From contig CM072870.1 of NCBI GenBank assembly GCA_036937835.1, positions 23,102,001 to 23,166,000 of the forward strand: DNA of 64,000 bases. Direction: 5' to 3'. Each line of letters starts with the position of its first letter. Position 1 is the first letter of the stretch. The stretch comes from Pampus argenteus. Taxonomy: Eukaryota > Chordata > Actinopteri > Scombriformes > Stromateidae. A program made the position numbers and the translations under genes. Shown piece after piece: positions 53,897-64,000 of the stretch. The notes beneath the pieces were generated by a model. That model was not told the DNA's origin. It made no database searches and saw nothing but the letters and a program-made list of their open reading frames with translations.

Positions 53897-54008
53897 TGGG
53901 GACCTTTGTTGCATGTAATACCCTCTCTCCTTATGTTTCCTGCTGTTTCCTTACACTGTCTGTCAAATAAAGGCATAAAAGCCAGGAAAAACAAAATAAA
54001 AAAAAAGT
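53897..54008 (+). mobile_element. 5'-truncated SINE tail
   Basis: GGGGACCTTTGTTGCATGTA, then CCTCTCTCC and CACTGTCTGTCAAATAAAGG and an A-rich end. This is the body and tail of the tRNA-derived fish SINE whose head is at 37969; the tRNA part is missing. Confidence 0.65.
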
Positions 54009-55480
54009 TGCACTTAGACACAAACTCTCCAACCAAAACCACTGAATCAGTTTCAAATGTCTTGTTTTATGCTCCGAATATGGTTGGTTTTTTTGATCAA
54101 AAGCTGCAGCCGATGTGTCCAACGTTTCGCTTTGCTTTGTACTTTGAATTTTCCGTATTTGTGGAAAAATAAATTAAAAGACAGTGGAAAAAGATAGAAG
54201 CCACATGAAATGAGTGAAATCACTGATTGGCTTGGCTGAACAGCAAATCATACTTTCAGTAACAGGTTTTGTCACGGCCTCAGCCAAACAGCGCGTGGTA
54301 CGGTCTGACTACAACCAGTGTCATTAGAGATACCACAAAAACTTCAAGTGATGGTCGACTTCAAACGCTCAACAGTGGCCCAACGGCAATGCGCGATGGG
54401 CGGCTCGGTATATCAGGCCATAAACAATACGCATAGTGACACAGTGGGTTACCAGACTTTCAACAGCAGTCACTCTGGATGCACTAAAGAATAAAACTTC
54501 CACAGCAACATGTTGCTTCAGTTAGAGGAGGATCTAAAGTCTGGAACGTGTTTGAGCTCTTGAATACAATGAAATTGAAACAGGAATTTCAAAATTGCTT
54601 CTCAGTTGATCTCCTCTGTTGCTCAACATTCACACGCATACAATTTCAATCAATATGTTGCTGCCTTTTCAGGGACCACGCTGCTAAACACATGCAGACA
54701 ATCCCTTATTTGCGCTTGTGTGATGTTGGCAGCTCTGCCTGGATCCAGAGCACCATGTACTTTTGCGGCAGAAAGCGGCACTTTTAACTTAATGAGGCCA
54801 TGTACTGCCTGATTCATTTACTCTAAAATACATGTTGTGGGGACGAGAGCAGTCATGTCATTAGAAATCACTTGACGGGACACGAAACACAAAATGTTTC
54901 TCTGCCTTTTTCCTCTTCATCCACACAGAGAGAGAGAGAGAGAGAGACAAAGGCAAAGAGACAGGAAGAGGGAGGAAGGAGGAGGAGGAGGAGGGAAGAA
55001 GGGGTGAGGGGTGTCAAAAAAAGTGTGAACTCCTTTGTGACCTGTTAAAATCACTCGGTGAGCATTCAGGGTCAGTGAATCAAGGCGAGGCTGCTTTATT
55101 TACATTTAACGTCACATTTAAAGAGACACAAACACATAAAACATATGCAATGACATGACAATAATAATAATAATTATTATTATTATTATAAAAAACAACA
55201 TATACAGGCCCACATTACCTACACACCAGAAAACAGGAAGGTTTTGAGCTTAGCTTTAAATGTAGATGCAGATTTTATGGATGTAGGCAGGTCCACAGTA
55301 ACTAAAGGAGTGGAGGAGGGAGGGAGATCTGTTCTTTCTCCGCTCAGCAGGTCACAGACATGCTTGACTAACTTTTCGGCTCCCCGCTGAGCCAATCTAT
55401 ATGCTCTTTCTTCTCCCCTTGTATCTGATTCTGAAAGTGTGTCAAAGCCAATCATTATGTGTTAGTTTCAGATATCATTG

Positions 55481-55521
<41 letters not shown>

Positions 55522-58500
55522 GAAGGGAAACCTCCAGGCATTTTTTTTTTTTTTTTTTGTGCACCAACTGTTCAGCATCATACACAAACCGCACAGCCGC
55601 GTCTCTCTGCGAAGCACAGCGTTTCTGTCGAATGTGTTTTGCGCTGCATGCAGCTCCAGAGGTCTAATTATGCTCGGTTTGAAAGCACAGACACCCCCAT
55701 GTCAAAGACAGACTCTATAAATCACACACAGTCATTAGTGGGAAAATATGCTTTTTTCTATTCTTTTGAGGGCTTGGCAATACAACATAAAGCCATGACA
55801 AATAAAAGCAATAAACTATTTATTGTCTCGGGGGTAGAAATGGTTACATCTCTCCACACAGACAGGAATGGCATTTACGCAAACGAATTGGCTGTAAACG
55901 CTTTTTATTTGAAACCCAGGATATAATTAGAAACTTGTGGCTTTCCAAGAAAGGATATGTGCATGTGTGTGTGTGCATGTGTGTGTGTGTGTGCATGTGT
56001 GTGTAAGACTTGTTGAGTCCATGTACGTGCATGACAGTGTGTTTTTTTTCCTCTCTCACACACTTTCTCTTCTTCATTATGTCAAGTAGCTCCCAAATAT
56101 TTTGTGTCAGAAATAAAGTTCACATGAGGAATTTCACAGGTGGTCGTGGCAAAAATACATTAGACTATATGGTCAGGAAATATGAATCTGACATGCACAA
56201 GTTGTTCAGAGAGCACAGAAACAACCTGGACTTCTGCACGCGAGACGTCCCTGCTTCACCTCAACTTTAAATGTATTTGTGATTATGAAATTCACTCTGT
56301 AATCTTTAATGTCACGTATAGTCTGAGTTGTTCTTTGCCACATTTTCTTGTTTCGAATCGACTCTGAAATTGCTTCAGTTTAGAGATTCTTATTAAATTT
56401 CAATCAATAATCATTCAGGAAGGATCAGTAGTCAATTTAAAGTCATAATCCTTAAGATTTTAATATATCATAACCCATTTTTCAATACTACTACTACACT
56501 ATATTACTTTATTATTCAATATAACCACTACATTTCACAGGAAACTGCACAGACAGCAAAAGCTAGTCCAATATTTCAATATCTTGTGTGCTCATATAAC
56601 TATCAACTGTGCACAAGATGCATTTTTATTTGTGAAATAAAATACCTTTCAGGACTTTAAGGTGCAACTCTGCAACTGTCTCTTTAAACGTATTTATTGT
56701 TTGTGTGCATTAGTTGGATTTCTGATAGCTGGTCACTACACCAGTCATTCTGAATGCAGCTGTATAATGAAAACACACCAGTAGCCACGAACGTTGTCCT
56801 AAAGGCTGAATCAGTGAGCTTCAAACAAAGTGCTTGTGGGATCGTTTAACAGCGTCTGAAACCTTCTTTAAGACAGTGGAAGGACTTTTTTTTGCCTACT
56901 TCACGCAGCAACCGGTCATGTGTGTAGATGAGAAACTTAGAAAGGTTTTAGCTTCTCTCTCAAACTTGCTTTTTACATTTTTCACACAACCATGACTACA
57001 AAGTTTTTGGTGGAAGATCAGGCTTTCACTAGATGACACATCATACTGAGCCCTGGAGGATTGTCACTTTAAACACAATTAACACTACAATGTTTTTTTG
57101 TCTTGTTACTCGGCTTTAAACTAGAGCATATGGAAATAATAAAAATTTCATCTGAAAGGCGAACTCATTCTACGAACATGTGATTTTTTTTAGTAACGAC
57201 TGTCAACATATTGTGATCTTAGTGGTGAAATATCTGCACACTCTGGACCAAAAACTGTCAGTGACATCATCGGCTTTGTTGTTTTCCAGAGTGTGAAAGA
57301 CACCGATCGCAAGCTGCACCTCCCGGGGTTCAATGGATGGCCTCCATCTATACATCCAGTCTACGGTTGGGTAGCATTGAGATAAACGGCAGCATTCAAA
57401 TAACAGGAAAAGCTGGATGTGGTCAGATATCTTCTCCCATTTTTGGGACGTATACGGTTTAAAATGCAACGCCTATCTGTTCATTTGTTCCTCAGTGTGT
57501 GTGAGCACCAGCCTACAACTCTGCAGCCTTGTAATGCAGAGCAGGTGACGTGGAAACACAACCTACAGGAGGCAGCTCTTCAGAGAGATGTTAGCCCAGA
57601 CGCTGATATTGCTTTTACTCCCGGCATCTTTATTATTACTCTCCCCCCACACACACACACTCCCCACAAATCAAATGATATGATGCATCCACTGAGCCCT
57701 TTCGCCCATCTTCCCCTGTCATCCCTCCCCCGCCGGACTCCCACGCAGGCTTCCCGGCACTGCAGGAGGACCAGGATGTGACTGTGCATGAGTTACACAA
57801 GATTAATCTGCCGTTTGACGGGAAACGTGTTGTTCTCAAGGTCTCACAGGGGGGACAGATTTAAAAGCTGGAGTGAGATTACATTACGACAGAGGAGCAT
57901 GGTGTATTTACTTTACCAACCTTTTACTGCCACCCCCGCCCCCCCACTTCAACACACCACCTCTGCCTCACTCAGCTTCTCTGCTAAGCGATAAACTGGA
58001 GGAACCATTAATTTCTCCCCCCACACGCGTCACTCTCTTTTCACTTAAACAATCCGCAGAGCTGATTGTGCCCCCTACAGAACCGCTGACGTGTGCGCAT
58101 ACAGTAAAGTATATGTAAGCATACGTACAAATACCGTCAAACGCTCACCAAAGATGGCTTTGAAAAGTTTGTAGGAGAATTACAACTAACAAGAGGTTAA
58201 AATGTTAAAACTTCTCCGACCACTCAGCATGTGTTGACTTACAGCACCAGTCAAACTCGTACTGTATACGTTCACCCAACTATAGGTAAATACCAACCTG
58301 TTCCCACCTAAACAACACTCGGCATAGACTTTAATGTAAAATCTCTCTGCCTGCAATAGAAAGATAGAGCGAGAAGATTAATTTGATCCATCTTCAGTCC
58401 CTCCAGTCTTAAATCAGAGTTTCAGCGTTTCCTACCGTCAGAGGAAAATCTCCAGTAATATATTGTTGAGTTTAACAAAGCTGAGCTTGCCGGTAAACCT

Positions 58501-60120
58501 CGACTTCTTCTAAAAGATCATTTATGATTTCTTACGACTCACAGACACAAAATCAATTTGTTGAACATTTAGCATAATTTTAGCTCCATGTAGCGTGATG
58601 TTTCCCAGATATGTCTGCCTTAATAACACAATTTATGCATTTTTATAACAGCTGATTTATTAAATCAGAGCTGCAGACATCACCACAACCTCTTCTTTAT
58701 ATAATTTAGGTTACAGGAGGCTATGAATTGTTATACAGTTATTAGCTACCTCCAGAGCGGATGAGTGCACACTGGCTCGCTGCCACTTTCCTGCCCTGCA
58801 ATATGTGCTGTGGCTGACAAGCATCTGTGCTACTAACATTAGGCTACAGCTGTTAATATTAAATTCATGGAAGTAAGATTGGTTTGTCTTTGCGCCCCTA
58901 AGATAAGCTTAGTTAAGCTCACAGGGTCAAGTAACACTCGTCTCACACACTGGCAAATGAGCAGCACACACACATACTGTAAGTGTGTGTGTGTGCTGTT
59001 ATAAAGCTCGGAGCCATAAAACCCAAAACACGTCTATCAGGATCGTTTCAAGGACACGGCAGGAAAACAAATCAGAGATCAGTGTTTTTGGATTTATTGT
59101 TTGTCCAACAGCAAACAACAAGTTTGGAGACATATTTTCATTTAAACAATTTACGAAGATTGTTTTCCTGTAAAGAGGGAACGTGAGAGCCTCTGGATGA
59201 TGTATTACCAGTCTCAGGTAGAGGTATAAAACTCAAACGGCAAAAACCACCTTATAGTTAAATTTATGCCATCTGGCGGCTTTAGCGATTACGGCGAAGT
59301 GACGAAGTTCAGATGATGTCTATACAAGGTGATGAGTGGATGGGTCGAAAAGTGGACACGCTGTTCGCTTCCTGCTTCCAACCATGGGCGTCATGTCAAG
59401 TCAGGACAATGATGCGGTGCTGTTGCCATGACGACAAAGTTGCTTAACTTTAAAGAAGTAGAAACTATGTTTCAAGTGATTATTTTAACCCAAACCGTGA
59501 TCTGTCACATTATGTTTTAAGAAGGTTTAAGAGGTTGATATTCATCCGATCAGGTTTTTAACTGGTTTCTGCTCAATAATCAATAAGCTTTTCCATTTCT
59601 TTCTCGTTTTATTTCAACAGGTTCAGCAGTTCAGTTTAATAGCTCCGTTAGTTAAATAGACAAACCGTCTTGCACACATGAAGCCACACGTAACCCGACA
59701 CCGTGGTATAAAACTAGCAGATCCAAACCGGTTTGGCAGCAGCCGTGATCTTCATTCAGCATCTTACCAGCTGCCTCTCTGGACTTTGTAGATGTGTCAG
59801 TCCTGTCTTACTGCAGATCACAATACTGGTAAGACACTTTTCTTCTTTGTTTACTAGCATGGCGCAGTTTGCTGTATGTTGTCTTGGGAGTCATTGGAAA
59901 TAGTCATTTATTGTTGGATTGGACCGTGAGTAATAGGAGCGTTTCAAACATAACGTGCTCTGGGTGTAATAATAAGGACCTCGTCATTGGTTGTCAGTTT
60001 GCACGGTGAATGAAGTTGATATTTTTCATATTTAAAAATGACGGTTGTCGCTTTCTCTGACTTCACACCACCCTTTGCTTATGATCCAATCACCAACCGG
60101 GGTTTTTGCAGCAGGGACTT
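54009..60120. other. Intergenic region
   Basis: No gene supported. Contains a (GT)n at 55484-55519 with a 20-base poly-T at about 55540-55558, and GAGA repeats at about 54929-54946. An (ATT)n/(ATA)n run lies at about 55162-55190. A minus-strand frame at 55219-55455 ends like a LINE reverse-transcriptase tail (LPTSIKSASTFKAKLKTFLF) but has no upstream polymerase motifs. Confidence 0.5.
55484..55519 (+). repeat. (TG)n microsatellite
   Basis: About 18 perfect TG units, followed 20 bases later by a long T run. Confidence 0.96.
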
Positions 60121-60173
60121 AGAAGGTTCCTGTAAAGGTTCCTGTAAAGGTTCTTGTAAAGGTTCTTGTAAAG
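60121..60173 (+). repeat. 12-bp tandem repeat (GTAAAGGTTCTT)
   Basis: Four and a half units of GGTTCCTGTAAA / GGTTCTTGTAAA. The array is interrupted by the hAT element and resumes at 61016-61042. Confidence 0.85.
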
Positions 60174-61015
60174 CATAGGTCGGCAATAGGCGGCCCGCGG
60201 GCCAGATGTGGCCCGCAAGCAAAAACATCTGGCCCGCGAGATTGTTTGAACTAGAGAAAGAAAATAAAAATATACTTTTTAAAAATCGGACTGCCAGTCT
60301 CAAAAATGCTCTTTATTTGTTAACTTCATTTTCCAGAACAGAAAATTTTCCTCAATTTAAATGCTTATTTGTTTAACTGGATACAGAGTGAATAAGCACG
60401 TCGACAATTGCACCCTGCAGCGCATCAGACAGCGCTTCTATGCGGCGGGCAGCGGACCTCGCAGAGAGCGACATCTGTTTCACTGACCCGATCACATCAT
60501 CCATCGACTTGTTGGTATCAAGTTCCTCCAAAACTGTCACATGCTTCGTTTCGTGGTGCCGTCTAATGTTGTACTCTTTGCATGCGAGACAACCTCGTTA
60601 CAGATCAGGCATGTGGACTTTGCATTAATAAAACTGGGGAGGATGAAGGCAGTTTTCTGTCCATTCATCATTAAAGATCCTGTTCTCGCTGTTACGTTTT
60701 CTCTTGAGATTTTTTGATAGTGCCATTTTTCGGACAGCTAACAGCAACAAGTGGAAATGTTTTTTAATGTTGTTTTTTAACAAACAGGCATATAATTAAT
60801 AGCGCCCCCAGTGGTCAGTCCACACATTTAACCTACATCAGCCCGCTTGAATGTCTCAGTGCGTCTGCTCCGTCATTTCAAGATCGCCTATCATTTTCAT
60901 TATCACCCCCCCCCCCCCATTAATTAATTATATTAGCCATTGTTTTGGTTGTGGCCCGCCATGTAATGGCTTGGAAAATATCTGGCCCGAGGCCAAACTT
61001 AATTGCCGACCCCTG
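60174..61015. mobile_element. Non-autonomous hAT transposon
   Basis: 842 bp with inverted ends: left CATAGGTCGGCAATAGGCGG; right, read on the minus strand, CAGGGGTCGGCAATTAAGTT. The GGTCGGCAA core is shared and both ends continue into GGCCCGC/CTGGCCCG blocks. An 8-bp direct repeat TTGTAAAG flanks it (60166-60173 and 61016-61023), the size hAT elements make. The target is itself a tandem repeat with this word, so the duplication is supportive but not conclusive. The interior keeps a broken transposase N-terminus. Confidence 0.85.
60430..60726 (-). pseudogene. hAT transposase N-terminal remnant (BED-like zinc finger)
   Basis: On the minus strand an ATG at 60726-60724 opens a Lys/Arg-rich stretch (MALSKNLKRKR). 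In shifted frames there follow a FINAKSTCLICNEVVS-like segment and an RRHHETKH-like segment, the Cys pair and His pair of a zinc finger found in GTF2IRD2/ZBED-type hAT transposases. Stops and frame changes break the frame after about 33 codons. The catalytic part is absent. Confidence 0.6.
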
Positions 61016-61023
61016 TTGTAAAG

Positions 61024-64000
61024 GTTCTTGTAAAGGTTCCTTCGGGGCTAGTTGCTGCGGTAGAAACAGGGACAAACGGCGCCGGCCTTGTAAACGTTCC
61101 TGCGGTGGAAACGGGTCTTTTGTTATCATAGCAAGCATATTTGCACCTGACAAACCGTGTGCTGTGTATTTATACTGGACATATAATATACTGGGCACAG
61201 GAATGGAGCAGGAGAATGTCTAATCCTACAGAGTGATCGGAGACGTTTCTATGGATATTTTCCTGCTTCCTGAGTTTCCAACTTTGGGCTGCTGATGGCT
61301 TCATTGTTACTGTAGTGAATCCAAACTGCCTCACTGCATAAAGGAACAAGCTGTAAATATGAAGCATAAAAAAAATGCAAAACATTTGCTGATTCCAGCT
61401 TCTCAAATCTGAGTCTTCTGCTATTATCTGTTATAATTATGAGCTTTGGTTGGACAAAAGCGAGCCACTGGAAGACTCCACCTTGGGCCCTGGGAAGACC
61501 ATCCGCCATCGACATTTTATAAATTGGACCATTACCTGAAAAAAAAATTGACCAAATCGATAATGACGTCATGCTTGAAACATTTTAGGTGGAGTATCCC
61601 TTTAACAGCTCCGTACATCGTCCTACATGTCGAACATCATGGCCATCCATCTAGCTAGGTGGTGCTTGGAGTAGCTGTTAGTCGCCTGAGTGCAGCAGCT
61701 AGGATGCACTGTGGTGGAACGGCTCCACATCACAACCTAATCAGTCACCCGCAATCCAAACAGCACGTCAGGCGCACGGGTTCAGCCAGGACTGCGCAGC
61801 TGGTATGCAGGACATGTTCCCTTTTAGCCCATTCTGACACACACCTGCTCAGCGTCAGGTCAGGCTCCAACATGTGTCCAAATATACAGGTTACATTCAT
61901 ACATGATGGGTTCCACTCTGCAGCACTGCAGCGCTAACGCCTTGTTGTTTTTTTTTAGCTTTTTGATTATTTGATTTCTATTCCATTACCTGCCTTTACT
62001 TCAAATGCCACAAAACACGTGTATGTTAACATACGTAACATATGTTATCTTTTGGAGGCAAGTCCAAGTCTAACCGTAAATCTTGTGCCAAGTCTTTGAA
62101 TGGTGATCATTACAATGACACAAGTTTTTGTTTCGAATGAGCTTTATTAGTGTTTTTGAAACAGAGAGGAAGTCACTTCGGTGTTTTCGAGGTCTAAAGG
62201 CGCCTTTGAACTGTGTGACAACAACAATCGTGTATGTTTATTGCATGTAACATTGTGCAAGATGCATTTAATAAAATCTTGGTTACAATCTGACTGTATG
62301 ATATATCAATTAGAGGTATGATGGTGCATCAAGTATAATAAGTATTTACACAATTTTTTTCTATTTTGTTTCACTTTTTCAAAAAAAACCGTCACACTGC
62401 CAGTAAAGTTTGTGTCATTTAAAGTCATATTCAAATTAAATTTAAATTGTTATATTTCTGACAGTATCAGGCTGTCTTTGGTCGCCAAAGCTCCAAATTG
62501 GTCGTCTGTAGGCGTCTGTGGGCGTCTGTAGACCTGTCTCACACTGTGAACTGTCAGCATTATTTTGGATTGATAACCAGAGATTTCCCCACGTTTCTCT
62601 CCTACTTGTCAACTTTTGTCTCAGACAAAAGTTCCAGTCTTGAGTCTGTTTGTCTGTAAGAGTTTTGCCAAACCCAATGGAAGTGAATGGAATTTTGCCT
62701 GTGGTGCTCAAAACATTGAAAAGTTATAAGAGTGATGTGATCTTTTCTGCCACAGATTTCATTAGACCTAAGCTCAACACTTGATAAATAATGCCTGTAC
62801 CTGCTGACAACAAATATGTCACAATCTGGGCATAAAACCGCCTGAACTATCTGCAGGGACAGATGCTAATAAATAGGAGTGACAAGATATGATTTCTGTT
62901 ATTTTGGAGGAACAAATCGCTTCATCCTTCCCTTTGTGCCCTGTTTCTCTCATCCATCTTTACTCCCCTAAGTGTCCATTCACAGATTCTTCTATTGACT
63001 TGGAACACATGCACGGCTCTCCGGAGGTGACGCGCTCTGTGCAGCTTCGCCACTCCAGGATCCGTGATCCAAGATTAGTCAATCTCTCTGTGTGTCTCTC
63101 TCTCCCCCACTGTGTCATACTTTTCTTCTGTCTGCTCTTGTTCCTTCACACTTTCCAGTCTCAGTTCCAGTGCATCCACACTTTAAACATCTATTCTTTT
63201 CTGCTCTATTCAGTTTGAGCTGCATGTGTTGACCTTTGCCTGCCGCTTACCTGTGGTCACAGTTAGACTTTGTGAGAGTTAAGTTTAAGATCTCAATCCT
63301 CTTAGTGAAGGCTTTGTCTTTGCAGTGAAACACTCTGATCCCGTCCATGCTGCAGGGTTGCATGGCTTTTAAGAAAGCGTAGAAGAGTGTTGCAAGCGGC
63401 TCTGCCTGGTGAGCAGAAGACCTCTGAGTGGTGCTGGCTGGGTATGTGTATCAGGACAGGAAGGGGAAACTGATCCTCTTAGCAGCCTGGAATTGGCCCA
63501 CTCTCAGGAAAGTGTCACTTGAGTTGGTCAACCTGAGCCAGGTGAGATTGTCTGGCCTTGTATCTCCTTCCCACAGCAGCCTCCTCCTGCTCTGCCCGGT
63601 CATTTGTGGGAGGACTGCTGACCTAAAGACAGGCAGTGACGACGAGCACATGACTGTGATCTTTCCTCAGTATGCTGCTAAGTATGCCGTACCTGGCCTC
63701 CAGGCATGGGTTCAATCCAAGGTGCCACACTGACTCTCTGACCAATTAGAGTGAGTCTCTGCTGGGCAGGACTTAAACCTCCTGCTGAGAACTGCCAGGC
63801 ATATCTAACTGCAGCCCAAACAAACTGCACAGACCTCACCACAAACACATCATTACACATGCTCGAACCCTAACCTCTTTGCCTTCTTGCTTCTCCCACA
63901 TGCAGCTGCCTTGATTAAAACCTACAGCTAGTTAACTTTTTTTTTGGTTTGAATGTGATTTTTTTTTTTTCCTCTCTTCACCTTTCTAGCTCCACACATT
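61024..64000. other. Terminal intergenic region
   Basis: Contains a diverged dispersed repeat at about 61380-61565. Open frames at 62442-62711 (minus) and 63428-63733 (plus) show no family features that I can name. The sequence ends in T- and pyrimidine-rich DNA. Confidence 0.5.
61380..61565 (+). repeat. Dispersed repeat (hAT-like), diverged copy
   Basis: AACATTTGCTGATTCCAGCT, TCTCAAATCTGAG, GGTTGGACAAAAGCGAGCCA and CACCTTGGGCCCTGGGAAGA follow the same order as the repeat at 18190-18422. Confidence 0.55.

Noticed and set aside
55219..55455. Minus-strand frame resembling the end of a LINE reverse transcriptase
   Set aside because: Only the last 20 residues are reminiscent; the upstream part has no polymerase motifs, so no LINE was annotated.

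Overview
The window looks like vertebrate nuclear DNA from a teleost fish, probably a spiny-rayed one. The evidence is small phase-matched exons with GT..AG borders separated by AT-rich introns, many (CA)n tracts, and fish-type interspersed repeats: a 5S-rRNA-derived SINE, a tRNA-derived SINE, hAT fragments and a Ty3/gypsy-type LTR element. The species is an inference; nothing in the sequence names it.

The main gene is a complete plus-strand tensin-3 gene (tns3). I rebuilt 27 coding exons from the start codon at 4825 to the stop at 34971-34973. The splice phases agree throughout and the exons sum to 3840 nt, giving 1279 residues plus the stop. Exons 1-7 encode a PTEN-like phosphatase domain that keeps its CX5R loop. 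Exons 8-11 encode a C2-like domain and exons 12-18 a long, poorly ordered linker. Exons 19-22 encode an SH2 domain and exons 23/24-27 a C-terminal PTB domain. Intron 16 (11.5 kb) contains a candidate internal first exon (ATG at 24935). Its splice phase fits exon 17 and would give a short SH2-PTB tensin of about 501 residues.

Left end (1-3923): a minus-strand LTR retrotransposon. The right (5') LTR is complete at 2385-3923; the left (3') LTR runs off the window start and is seen at 1-922. Over the shared 922 bases I found one mismatch. The 1.46-kb interior holds only a primer-binding-site candidate, one intact 433-codon PNMA-like gag ORF and a polypurine tract. There is no protease, reverse transcriptase, RNase H or integrase. 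I consider this compact gag-only element the most interesting object in the window.

Right part (about 35.6-64 kb): no convincing protein-coding gene. It holds dispersed repeats, microsatellites, a 320-bp polypurine tract, an 842-bp non-autonomous hAT element with an 8-bp target duplication, and sequence I cannot assign. Family assignments rest on remembered family features, not on a database search.
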